Shown here: positions 27,589-35,223 of the stretch, in pieces
Position numbering within the stretch: the stretch's first letter is position 1
How the letters are laid out: every line of letters begins with the position of its first letter
The notes under the pieces: generated by a model
Seen by the model: only the letters and a program-made list of their open reading frames with translations
Told to the model about the DNA's origin: nothing
Databases searched by the model: none
Made by a program: the position numbers and the translations under genes
Origin: an uncultured bacterium
Lineage (GTDB): Bacteria > Verrucomicrobiota > Kiritimatiellia > RFP12 > UBA1067
Direction of reading: 5' to 3'
Length of the DNA stretch: 44,553 nucleotides
Assembly: GCA_902799715.1 (NCBI GenBank)
Contig: CADCBS010000005.1
Span: 1 to 44,553 of the forward strand

Positions 27589-28752
27589 GTGCGCATTCTT
27601 TTCCGATACGTCCTGCGCGAATTCTGCATTCCGCTGTTCTACTGCACTGCGGGATTCCTCTCGATATTCGTGCTTTTCGAGCTTTTCGGCTCGTTCGGCA
27701 GGATTGTAGACGCCGGACCCGCGTTCGGCGACGTGGTCCGCTACTTCGGCGGCTACATAGCCCCGTACTTCCAGTGGCTGATGCCGGCGTCGCTGCTGCT
27801 GGCCACGCTATACACGATGTGGAACTTCTGCCGCCACGGCGAACTTACGGCCATGCGCGCCAGCGGCGTGGGGTTCGCGGCGATCGTCCGGCCGATCCTC
27901 GTGGCGTCCGTCCTGTGCGCGTGCGCCGTGGCGTGGGTGAACGAACGGTTCGTCCCGCGCCACACCAAGTGGGCGGAGGATTTCCGCGAAGCCAAGTTCC
28001 GCGAGGACGCGCGCCAGGGCAAGGACACCATATTCGCCGCCGTGCTGCCGGGAACGTCGCGCCAGTGGACGGCGGGCAGGATGCTGTCGCCCGACGCGTC
28101 CGACCTGGAAAACGTCGTCATCTCGGACAAGTCCCTGAACATGAAGGTGGAAGCCCGCCGCGCACGCTACCTGGACGGCCTGTGGTGGATAGACTCGCCC
28201 AAGTGGTCATACACCGGACCTGACGGGCGGCCGCGCCCGTCCCCCTCCCCCGCGCTCGACAGGCTGCCTTTCCGCGCGCTCCCCGAATGCCCGGAGACTC
28301 CGCGCGAACTCCTGCTCAGCACGCAGGGCCAGGACTTCGGCAAGAACAGCCTGAATTCGCTTTCCACGGCCGACCGCTTCAAGTACATAGAGATGCACCC
28401 TGCCGTGACGCCCGCCTCGCGCACGAAGAACACGTACGACGCGTGGGCCAAGATCGCCGCGCCGTTCGCCTGCATCGTCATAACGCTCTTCGCCATCCCC
28501 GCAGGCGTCGCCACCGGCAGGCAGTCCGTTTTCCGCGGCGTCCTCGGGGCGATCGGGATGTTCTTCGCATTCTTCGCCCTCTCCATACTCTGCAACGCCG
28601 GATGCTCCATGCTCGCGGACGGCGGCTGGACCGTCCCGCCCGCCGGCGCCTCCGGCGGATTCCTGCGCCGCGCGACCCCGGCCGTCGCGGCGTTCCTGCC
28701 CTCGGCCGTGTTCCTCGCCGCAGGGTTCAAGCTCTTCCGCCGGCACCGCTGA
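27589..28752 (+). CDS. LptF/LptG-family permease
   Basis: Inner-membrane component of the lipopolysaccharide export ABC system (LptB2FG), 387 residues. GTG at 27589 with GGGGGAA 9 bases upstream. Three membrane helices at the N-terminus (ILFRYVLREFCIPLFYCTAGFLSIFVLFELF..., FQWLMPASLLLATLYTM), the coupling segment RHGELTAMRASGVG that contacts LptB, a periplasmic beta-jellyroll domain (about 130-270) and three C-terminal helices (PFACIVITLFAIPAGVATG). Only one permease gene is here, so the partner must lie elsewhere. Its presence shows an LPS-type outer membrane. Confidence 0.9.
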   Translation: MRILFRYVLREFCIPLFYCTAGFLSIFVLFELFGSFGRIVDAGPAFGDVVRYFGGYIAPYFQWLMPASLLLATLYTMWNFCRHGELTAMRASGVGFAAIVRPILVASVLCACAVAWVNERFVPRHTKWAEDFREAKFREDARQGKDTIFAAVLPGTSRQWTAGRMLSPDASDLENVVISDKSLNMKVEARRARYLDGLWWIDSPKWSYTGPDGRPRPSPSPALDRLPFRALPECPETPRELLLSTQGQDFGKNSLNSLSTADRFKYIEMHPAVTPASRTKNTYDAWAKIAAPFACIVITLFAIPAGVATGRQSVFRGVLGAIGMFFAFFALSILCNAGCSMLADGGWTVPPAGASGGFLRRATPAVAAFLPSAVFLAAGFKLFRRHR

Positions 28753-28768
28753 AAGAAAGGATGCCGGC

Positions 28769-29740
28769 GTGACGTTGTTCGTTCTTGCGGCCGTGGACGT
28801 GGCGGCGTTCCTTGCGTGGACCGGGATGTTCCTTCCGCGCGAGGCGCCGCGCGGTGACGCGTACGCCGCGCGGTTCGCGCGGGCCTGCGCGTTCGTTTCC
28901 GCTCCGTTCGCCCAGCTGCCTTCCATGCCGGCGCGCGCGGCTTCCGCCGCGATGCTCCTGCTGCTGGCCGCCCTGCGGACGGTCGTCATCGCGCGCGCCG
29001 GCGCGGTCGAGGCCGTCTTCGCCGCTCCGTTCGCCGCCCGCGCCCCCGCAGTCGATCCCGGCTCGCGCGACGCGGCGGCGTTCGCCGCCCCGTTCGCGTT
29101 CTCCATCGTTTCGATGGCGTGCTCCCTCTTGAAGGTGTGGACCGCATGGACCGTCGCGCGGATGTTCGGGGCGAAGCCAGGCCCGGACATGCCGGGATAC
29201 GGAATCTGCTCGCTCGCCGCCGCGCCGGTCTCGCGTCTGCCCGCATGGGCGCTGGCGGCCGCCGTCCCCGCGCTCCACTGCTGCGCGGCCGCGGCCGTCC
29301 TGTCCGTTTCGCCGGGCGTCCGCGCCGACCCCGCCGTGATGGACGCCATCCGCTCCGCCCTCGCCGGGATGCCTTCGCCGCTGCCGCTTCCGTCCGATTC
29401 TCCCGCCGCGTTCGCCCCGGGCGGCGGCGCCGCGGCCGCGGCGGCGGGATGCGCGATTCTCGGCGCCGCGCTTTTCGCCGAAGGGCTGGGATTCGCCGCC
29501 AGGGCGATCTTCACGCTGTTCGTCCTGAAAATCCTGGCCGCCCTTTTCCGCAACGCCGGCATGGCCGCCTTCTGCGGCGCGGTCATTGCGACGATGCGCG
29601 GCGCGCTGCACGGGCGCGGCGCGGCCAAGGGCGGCCGCGACTGGTCGCCGCTGGCCGCGTGGTTCATCTGCTTCGCCGCTTCGGGCATTGCGGCAAATCT
29701 CGCGCTTTTCGCCGCCGGCGCGATGGAGGCTGCGGAATGA
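28769..29740 (+). CDS. Polytopic membrane protein of unknown function
   Basis: 323 residues, very Ala-rich, with about six hydrophobic stretches (3-20, 60-78, 110-130, 160-180, 215-245, 285-320). GTG at 28769 with AAAGG 8 bases upstream. The spacing of one helix, a Pro/Arg loop and a second helix near both ends is reminiscent of two YggT-like halves, but no sequence motif confirms this. It lies between the LptF/G-like permease and an acyl ligase, whose start overlaps its stop (ATGA), so a role in envelope lipid or LPS biology is possible. I do not recognise the family. Confidence 0.7.
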   Translation: MTLFVLAAVDVAAFLAWTGMFLPREAPRGDAYAARFARACAFVSAPFAQLPSMPARAASAAMLLLLAALRTVVIARAGAVEAVFAAPFAARAPAVDPGSRDAAAFAAPFAFSIVSMACSLLKVWTAWTVARMFGAKPGPDMPGYGICSLAAAPVSRLPAWALAAAVPALHCCAAAAVLSVSPGVRADPAVMDAIRSALAGMPSPLPLPSDSPAAFAPGGGAAAAAAGCAILGAALFAEGLGFAARAIFTLFVLKILAALFRNAGMAAFCGAVIATMRGALHGRGAAKGGRDWSPLAAWFICFAASGIAANLALFAAGAMEAAE

Positions 29741-31425
29741 CCATACGCGACTATTTCGACCGCGCCGTGCGTTCCAGGCCCGACGCGCCGTTCATGCGCT
29801 TCTGCGGCAGGGGCTCCGCCGCGTGGCAGACTCTTTCGTACGCGCAGACCGCGGCGCGCGTGCAGGCCGCGTTCGCCGCGCTCGCGCCGCTCGGCCTCGA
29901 ACCGCGCCGCGACATCGCGGCGTTCATGCTGCCGAACTCCCCCGAGTGGATAGTGCTTTATCTCGCGCTTTCCGGCGCCGGCGTGGCGGTGTCGCCGTTC
30001 GACCCGAAACTCCGCGCCGTCGAGGCCAGGCACATCCTGTCCGACTCCGGCGCCTCCGCGCTTTTCGCGCAGACGGCCCAGGCCGGAACCGTCGCCGAGG
30101 CCGCAAAGGGCCTGAAGTCCCTCCGCACGATCGTGTGGACCGACGCGGCTGACGACGCCTCCGCGCCGTCGGTCCCCGGCTTCGCGTGCCGCGCCCTCGC
30201 TTCGCTGGAAGGTTCGTGCTGCACGCCCCCGGCCAAGGCCGCCGCCGCGTACGCCGCCGCCCGCCCGTCCGAGGACGACATGGCCTCGCTCATATATTCG
30301 TCCGGCACCACCGGAAGCCCGAAGGGCGTGATGCTTTCGCACGGCAATTTCTCCGCGAACGTCACGGCCACCCTCGCCCGCGTGGGATTCTCCGCCTCCG
30401 ACAGTTTCATGAACGTCCTTCCGCTGTTCCACGCGTTCTCGTTCACCGGAAACTTCCTGCTGCCGCTCTGCGTCGGCGCGTCAGTCACGTTCGCGCGCTC
30501 CGTCCGCACCCTCGCCGAAGACCTGGTGCAGACGTCCCCGACCATCCTGCTCGCCGTCCCACTGCTCGCCGAAAAGCTCTACGCGCGGATCGACGCGCAG
30601 ATCAAGAAATCGCTCGTGGCGTCCGGGCTCTTCAAGTTCGGGTTCTCCCGGAAGATCGTTGCGCGCAAGATAGTGGAGCGCTTCGGCGGAAAGCTTCGCC
30701 TGCTCGGAATCGGCGGCGCCCCCACGTCCGTCGAGACGCTCGAAGGCTTCAAGAAGATCGGCCTGTTCGTCCTCGAAGGCTACGGCATCACCGAGTGCTG
30801 CCCCGGCGTCGCCTATCCCTGCCCCGAATCGTTCGTCCCCGGCACGGTCGGGCCGGTGCTGGACAGCTACGAGTGGAAGCTGGCGAATGTCGACGGCACC
30901 GGCGTCGGCGAACTCCTCCTCAAGGGCCCCTCCGTGATGAAGGGATACTGGCGCAACGAGGAGCAGACGAAGGCCGCGTTCGACGAAGACGGCTTCTACC
31001 GCACCGGCGACATCGTGCGGATCGACAAATCCGGAAACGTCGCGATCTGCGGCCGCTGCAAGTCCCTCATCGTAAACCGAGAGGGCAAGAACATCTACCC
31101 CGAGGAGGTCGAGCGCCCGATAGAGCACAGCCCGCTCATAAAGGACATACTCGTTCTGGGCTGGCGCGCGAAGGGCGAGACCGGCGAGCACGTCGGCGCG
31201 ATAGCCGTGCCCGACGCCGACGCCGTGGCCGCCCACCTCAAGCGCGATTTCCTCTCCCGCGAGGAACTTGTGGCGTTCACGTCGTCCTACATCCTCGGCG
31301 TGTGCCGCGCCTCCGTGGCCGACTACAAGATTCCGCGCAAGATCGAAGTGCGCCTTGAGCCTCTCGAGCGCACGCCTTCGCTTAAAATCAAACGCGCCCT
31401 CTACGCGGGGGCGCTCGACGAATGA
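29737..31425 (+). CDS. AMP-forming acyl-CoA / acyl-ACP ligase
   Basis: ANL-superfamily adenylating enzyme, 562 residues. It activates a carboxylate (by similarity a long-chain fatty acid) with ATP and passes it to CoA or ACP. P-loop-like motif IYSSGTTGSPKGVMLSHGN near residue 190, LPLFHAFSF, the A5 motif GYGITECCP near 345, RTGDIVRIDKSGNV and the hinge GRCKSLIVNREGKNIYPEEVE, then TPSLKIKR with the catalytic Lys near the end. No acyltransferase domain is fused. The ATG overlaps the upstream stop. Confidence 0.88.
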   Translation: MTIRDYFDRAVRSRPDAPFMRFCGRGSAAWQTLSYAQTAARVQAAFAALAPLGLEPRRDIAAFMLPNSPEWIVLYLALSGAGVAVSPFDPKLRAVEARHILSDSGASALFAQTAQAGTVAEAAKGLKSLRTIVWTDAADDASAPSVPGFACRALASLEGSCCTPPAKAAAAYAAARPSEDDMASLIYSSGTTGSPKGVMLSHGNFSANVTATLARVGFSASDSFMNVLPLFHAFSFTGNFLLPLCVGASVTFARSVRTLAEDLVQTSPTILLAVPLLAEKLYARIDAQIKKSLVASGLFKFGFSRKIVARKIVERFGGKLRLLGIGGAPTSVETLEGFKKIGLFVLEGYGITECCPGVAYPCPESFVPGTVGPVLDSYEWKLANVDGTGVGELLLKGPSVMKGYWRNEEQTKAAFDEDGFYRTGDIVRIDKSGNVAICGRCKSLIVNREGKNIYPEEVERPIEHSPLIKDILVLGWRAKGETGEHVGAIAVPDADAVAAHLKRDFLSREELVAFTSSYILGVCRASVADYKIPRKIEVRLEPLERTPSLKIKRALYAGALDE

Positions 31426-31445
31426 CAAGAATGGAGATGCACCAA

Positions 31446-32750
31446 ATGCCTGCAATCCGCCGCTGCGCGGCTTTCATGGCGGTCGCGCTGTCCGTCGCGT
31501 CCGCCCCCGGCGCCGAATGGATATTCAACGAATTCGCCCTCCGCGCGCTCGCGCGCACCGAGCCTGCCGGCGGCGGAGGGTTCGTCTGCCCCGTCTACGG
31601 CCTGTCGTCGGCGCTCGGCACGCTCGGATACGCCATGCCGCCGGAATCGCGCCCGCCTTTCGCGAAGGAGCTTTCGCTGTTCTCCGGCTTCCCCGAGTCT
31701 TTCGCCGAAGTGCGCGGCAAGCTTCTCGCGTCGCGCGCGTTCATCGACAACAACGGCCGCTCGTGCTTCGTCCTGTGGGCGCTCCGCGGCATGGACGTGC
31801 GCGGAACAGACGACGGCGTGGACACCGGATTCGCATTCTCGGTGCAGGACTCTTTCGGCGGCGAGGTCGTAAGGACGATGTACCCCTCGCACGCCAACCG
31901 TCTCATATCTGTCATGACGGACGGCGAATTCCCCTGCTTTCTCGCGAAGGGCGAAGAGCTCGGCCGCGCCGGATGCTCCTACACGGGCGCTTGCTCCATG
32001 CGGCCGCGCTTCGAAAAGCCGTTCGATCCCGCCGCGACCGCCGCGGGCCGGTTCCGCTCCCCGGGCGGATCTTCCGGAATCCGCTTCGTCCGCGGCGAGC
32101 AGGACGGCGCCGCCGGCGAGACGGGCGGGCTCTCCGCCGCCGCATTGCGCATGAAGGGCGGCCTCGTTCTCGTGCTCGTCAAGCCGCGCGACCCCGCCGC
32201 GAAGCTTCCGCAGTTCAAGGATCTCACGCCGTCCGGCCTGGCGGAAATCTTCAAATGCCTCGCGGTTTCCCCCGAGGAGCGCGTGATATCGTCGCTTTCC
32301 GACGACGCCTTGATGGAGTTCCGCACAAACGACCTCGTCCGCGTTTCGCTCCCCGTCTTTTCCCAGACGCGCTCCATCGACCTTGCGGAGTATTTCGCGT
32401 CCGCCGGCCTGCCACGTTCCGGCTTCAGCTGCCTCGGATCCGGAGCAGGCGTTGGTTTCATGCGCATCGAGACGAAGTTCGCCATCGACGAAGGCGGCAT
32501 GCCGCCGGATGGCGAAATCGTGAGCGGCGATCCCGCGGAGGCTTCTCTCGCGGCAAGGAAGGACGCCGTCGCGAAGGCCTCCCCCGCCAAGGCCCCCGGA
32601 CGCCGCAGGACGGACAGGAACGCCAAGGCCGCCCGCAAACCCGTCGACTTCGCCTGCGACGTTCCGTTCATGTATTTCGTCTGCCACGAAAAAACCGGAT
32701 GCATCGTCTTCGCGGGCCGGTACGCCGGCGAAACTCCGCCGGCGAAGTGA
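31446..32750 (+). CDS. Secreted serpin-like protein with a long basic reactive-loop region
   Basis: 434 residues from the ATG at 31446 (GGAG nine bases upstream; ATGs at 31422, 31431 and 31437 are alternatives, the first overlapping the upstream stop). Signal peptide MPAIRRCAAFMAVALSVASAPGA. The serpin fold shows in FVCPVYGLSSALGTLGYAM (helix B, IxPxSxxxALxM), RFEKPFDPAATAAGRF near 187 (W/FxxPFDPxxT), AALRMKGGLVLVLVKPRD, RVSLPVFSQTRSIDLAEYF, KFAIDEGGMPPDG at the hinge (about 341) and DVPFMYFVCHEKTGCIVFAGR near 405-425, the serpin C-terminal signature. The stretch between hinge and C-terminal strand is about 50 residues, Lys/Arg/Ala-rich (GRRRTDRNAKAARK), much longer than the canonical 20. Pro residues in the hinge argue against loop insertion and hence against classical protease inhibition. 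Function unknown. Confidence 0.78.
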   Translation: MPAIRRCAAFMAVALSVASAPGAEWIFNEFALRALARTEPAGGGGFVCPVYGLSSALGTLGYAMPPESRPPFAKELSLFSGFPESFAEVRGKLLASRAFIDNNGRSCFVLWALRGMDVRGTDDGVDTGFAFSVQDSFGGEVVRTMYPSHANRLISVMTDGEFPCFLAKGEELGRAGCSYTGACSMRPRFEKPFDPAATAAGRFRSPGGSSGIRFVRGEQDGAAGETGGLSAAALRMKGGLVLVLVKPRDPAAKLPQFKDLTPSGLAEIFKCLAVSPEERVISSLSDDALMEFRTNDLVRVSLPVFSQTRSIDLAEYFASAGLPRSGFSCLGSGAGVGFMRIETKFAIDEGGMPPDGEIVSGDPAEASLAARKDAVAKASPAKAPGRRRTDRNAKAARKPVDFACDVPFMYFVCHEKTGCIVFAGRYAGETPPAK

Positions 32751-32784
32751 CGGCGCGGCATTTTGGCTTTGAACGGGCGCGGGC

Positions 32785-32796
32785 TTTTGGTAGACT
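32785..32796 (+). promoter_or_regulatory. Extended -10 promoter TTTTGG-TAGACT
   Basis: TTTTGG followed by TAGACT (32791-32796), start expected near 32803, about 48 bases before the NifU-like gene. Same layout as the promoter at 2051. Confidence 0.5.
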
Positions 32797-32850
32797 CTCC
32801 CCCGTAGCGCCCAAGGCTAGCGCCAGGCGCCGACAACGAGGTTTGGATCA

Positions 32851-33069
32851 ATGGAAGAGAAGATAAAAGAGAAACTCGAGCAGCTCCGCGGAATGCTGCA
32901 GGCCGACGGCGGCGATCTGGAGCTTGTCGGGATAGAAGGCAAAACCGTGACGCTCAAGCTCGTGGGCCATTGCGGCTCCTGCCCCTATGCGATGATGACG
33001 CTGAAGCAGGGCATCGAGTCCGCCCTCCGGGAGATCGACCCGGAAATCGCCGTCGTGCGCGCGGAGTGA
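32851..33069 (+). CDS. NifU C-terminal-domain protein (Fe-S scaffold)
   Basis: 72 residues comprising only the NifU-like C-terminal domain. RGMLQADGGDLELVGIE and GHCGSCPYAMMTLKQGIE show the conserved LQADGGD start and the CxxC that binds a 4Fe-4S cluster for delivery to target enzymes. GAGG lies upstream of the ATG. Six bases separate it from iorB, an enzyme acting in a ferredoxin-dependent (Fe-S) system, so it may help mature that complex. Confidence 0.9.
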   Translation: MEEKIKEKLEQLRGMLQADGGDLELVGIEGKTVTLKLVGHCGSCPYAMMTLKQGIESALREIDPEIAVVRAE

Positions 33070-33075
33070 CCGGCC

Positions 33076-33666
33076 ATGGAAACCGTGAATGTGACGCTCG
33101 CAGGCGTGGGCGGACAGGGAATACTGCTCACGGCCGACGTGCTTGCGCGCGCCGCCGCGATCGCCGGCATGGATGTCAAGAAGTCCGAAATCCACGGCAT
33201 GGCCCAGCGCGGCGGCAGCGTGATATCCCAGGTGCGCTTCGGAATGTCCGTGCACTCCCCCATCGTGCCTGCGGGCCGCTCCGACATCCTGGTCGCGTTC
33301 GACAAGCTCGAGGCATTGCGCTGGGCCGGTCTTCTCGCCCCGGGCGGCAAGGCTGTCGTGAACGACCTCTACATCGTCCCTGTCACGGTCACGAGCGGGC
33401 AGCAGGCCGGAATGGACGACCTCGACGGACGGCTCGCCGCCGCGCTTCCGGGCGCGATAATGGTGGACGCCGCCGCCATGGCCGCCGAGGCCGGGAACCC
33501 GCGCTCCATGAACATGGTCCTCGCCGGCGCGCTTTCGGCGATATGCCCGTTCAAGGAATCGCACTGGGAGCTGGCAATGACGGAACTCCTTGCGGGACCC
33601 AAGGCGAAATTCCTTGAAGCTAACAGAAAGGCTTTCGCGGCGGGACGGGCCGCTGCGGTCCGTTAG
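33076..33666 (+). CDS. iorB: Indolepyruvate ferredoxin oxidoreductase, beta subunit
   Basis: 196 residues of the pyruvate:ferredoxin oxidoreductase gamma-domain family. LAGVGGQGILLTADVLARA and SEIHGMAQRGGSVISQVRFG are the diagnostic IorB motifs. With IorA it oxidatively decarboxylates aryl-pyruvates (indole-, phenyl-pyruvate) to aryl-acetyl-CoA, reducing ferredoxin, in the cytoplasm. The iorA gene usually beside it is not in this window. The next gene is a phenylacetate-CoA ligase, as in the classic iorA-iorB-paaK arrangement, supporting aromatic amino-acid fermentation. Confidence 0.92.
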   Translation: METVNVTLAGVGGQGILLTADVLARAAAIAGMDVKKSEIHGMAQRGGSVISQVRFGMSVHSPIVPAGRSDILVAFDKLEALRWAGLLAPGGKAVVNDLYIVPVTVTSGQQAGMDDLDGRLAAALPGAIMVDAAAMAAEAGNPRSMNMVLAGALSAICPFKESHWELAMTELLAGPKAKFLEANRKAFAAGRAAAVR

Positions 33667-33684
33667 CATCCGGGAGGTGTTGCG

Positions 33685-34965
33685 ATGGGAATCTGGAACA
33701 GGGCTGCGGAAACGATGTCGCGCGACGAACTCGCCGCGCGGCAGCTCGACGGGTTGCGCAAGACGCTGAACCGCGTCAAGGACAATCCTTTCTACCGCGA
33801 GCGCCTCTCCGGCTGCGGCATCCTTTCGCCGCAGGACGTCTCGTCGCTCGACGACCTCCGGAAGCTTCCTTTCTTCACCAAAGAGGATTTCCGCCAGGCG
33901 TACCCCCTCAAGATGAACTGCGTCGACCGCCGCGAACTGCTGGAGTTCCACCAGTCTTCCGGCTCCACCGGCACCCCCGTCGTGATGGCGTACACGAAGA
34001 ACGACCTGAACCAGTGGGCCGAGTGCATGGCGCGCTGCTTCGCGATGGCCGGACTCGAAAAAGGCGACGCGTTCCAGATAATGCCCACGTTCGGACTGTT
34101 CAACGGCGGGTTCGGCTGCTACCACGGATGCAGGAAGGCGCACCTTTTCTGCGTGCCGGCTTCGAGCGGCAACACCGAGCGCCAGATAAAGCTCATGCGC
34201 GATTTCGGCGTAAAGGGCTTCTGCTCCGTCGTGAGCTACGTCCCCCGCATCATCGAGAAACTCGACGCCGACCCGTCCGGCGACACCGACATCCCTTCCC
34301 TCAAGGTCGGCATATTCGGCTCCGAGACTTTCTCCGACGAAATGCGCCGCCGCATAGAAAGCCGCCTGCACATCGAGTGCTTCGACATATACGGCATGAC
34401 CGAGACCGGCGGCATCGGCACCACCGGCCAGGACTGCCCCTGCCACTGCGGCCTGCACGTGTGGGAGGACCACTACATCGCGGAAATCGTCGACCCCTCC
34501 ACCGGCGAGCCGGTGCCGGACGGCGAATACGGCGAAATCGTCTTTACGTCCCTCACCCGCGAGGCGATGCCGATCATCCGCTACCGCACCCACGACATAA
34601 CGCGAATCCTCGGCCGCGAAAAGTGCGCGTGCGGACGCACCCATCTCAGGATAGACCGCATCACCGGCCGCACGGACGACATGCTCATCGTGAAGGGCGT
34701 CAATTTCTATCCGCGCCAGGTCGAGCAGGCGCTTATGGAGATCCCCGGCGTCAAGGACGAGTTCCAGATCATACTCGAAGAAAGCCACGGCATGACAGAC
34801 GTCACTATCAACGTTGAAGCCGAGCCGGGCGTGACGGGCCACATGGTCGCCAAGCATCTGCGCGAACGTCTTGGATTCCTGCCGAAAGGCGACGTGTTCC
34901 CCGTCGGCTCCCTCCCCCGCAGCGAGGGCAAGGCCAAGCGCGTCATCCGGAAGAAAATCGAGTGA
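33685..34965 (+). CDS. paaK: Phenylacetate-CoA ligase
   Basis: ANL-family enzyme interconverting aryl acetates and aryl-acetyl-CoA, 426 residues. LNRVKDNPFYRERL opens the PaaK fold; FHQSSGSTGTPVVMAYT (adenylate loop), DIYGMTETGG, IRYRTHDITRIL and CACGRTHLRIDRITGRTDDMLIVKGVNFYP are hallmarks. Working with IorAB the reverse reaction can give ATP by substrate-level phosphorylation. GGGAGG is placed 8 bases ahead of the ATG. Last gene of its run, 37 bases before tRNA-Val. Confidence 0.92.
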   Translation: MGIWNRAAETMSRDELAARQLDGLRKTLNRVKDNPFYRERLSGCGILSPQDVSSLDDLRKLPFFTKEDFRQAYPLKMNCVDRRELLEFHQSSGSTGTPVVMAYTKNDLNQWAECMARCFAMAGLEKGDAFQIMPTFGLFNGGFGCYHGCRKAHLFCVPASSGNTERQIKLMRDFGVKGFCSVVSYVPRIIEKLDADPSGDTDIPSLKVGIFGSETFSDEMRRRIESRLHIECFDIYGMTETGGIGTTGQDCPCHCGLHVWEDHYIAEIVDPSTGEPVPDGEYGEIVFTSLTREAMPIIRYRTHDITRILGREKCACGRTHLRIDRITGRTDDMLIVKGVNFYPRQVEQALMEIPGVKDEFQIILEESHGMTDVTINVEAEPGVTGHMVAKHLRERLGFLPKGDVFPVGSLPRSEGKAKRVIRKKIE

Positions 34966-35002
34966 TTCCAAAACCCGTTCTCCGATTTCTTTACATTTTC
35001 CC

Positions 35003-35079
35003 GGGCGGTTAGCTCAGTTGGTCAGAGCAGGACCTTTACACGGTCAAGGTCGGGGGTTCGAATCCCTCACCGCCCACCA
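35003..35079 (+). tRNA. tRNA-Val (anticodon UAC), CCA encoded
   Basis: Acceptor arm GGGCGGT (35003-35009) pairs with ACCGCCC (35069-35075); D-arm GCTC/GAGC; anticodon loop TTTACAC with TAC at positions 34-36 (about 35037-35039); T-arm GGGGG-TTCGAAT-CCCTC; ACCA is encoded (35076-35079). TTTACA lies seven bases before the 5' end and may be its -10. It sits at the border between the core genes and the accessory island. Confidence 0.93.
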
Positions 35080-35093
35080 ATCGAATGGCTATG

Positions 35094-35121
35094 CCCGATC
35101 CGAACCCCCATCCGGATCGGG
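35094..35121 (+). terminator. Hairpin downstream of tRNA-Val
   Basis: CCCGATCCG (35094-35102) and CGGATCGGG (35113-35121) form a perfect 9 bp stem with a 10-base C-rich loop. No T-run follows, so termination is only likely, not certain. About 20 bases later there is a small ACCCC/AGGGT stem. Confidence 0.35.
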
Positions 35122-35157
35122 TAACGATTAAACCCCTGTAAAATAAGGGTCTTATCG

Positions 35158-35181
35158 CCTTGGCCGTGTAAAGGTCTTGTT
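35158..35181 (-). repeat. Inverted partial copy of the tRNA-Val anticodon arm
   Basis: On the minus strand this 24-base stretch matches 35026-35049 of the tRNA (end of D-arm, anticodon stem-loop, variable loop) with three mismatches, all transitions. The copy is inverted relative to the tRNA and about 110 bases downstream, immediately outside the IS element. Confidence 0.6.
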
Positions 35182-35223
35182 TCTGTTTGTCGAAATTCTG
35201 ACGAGTTATTGTCGAAAAAGATG

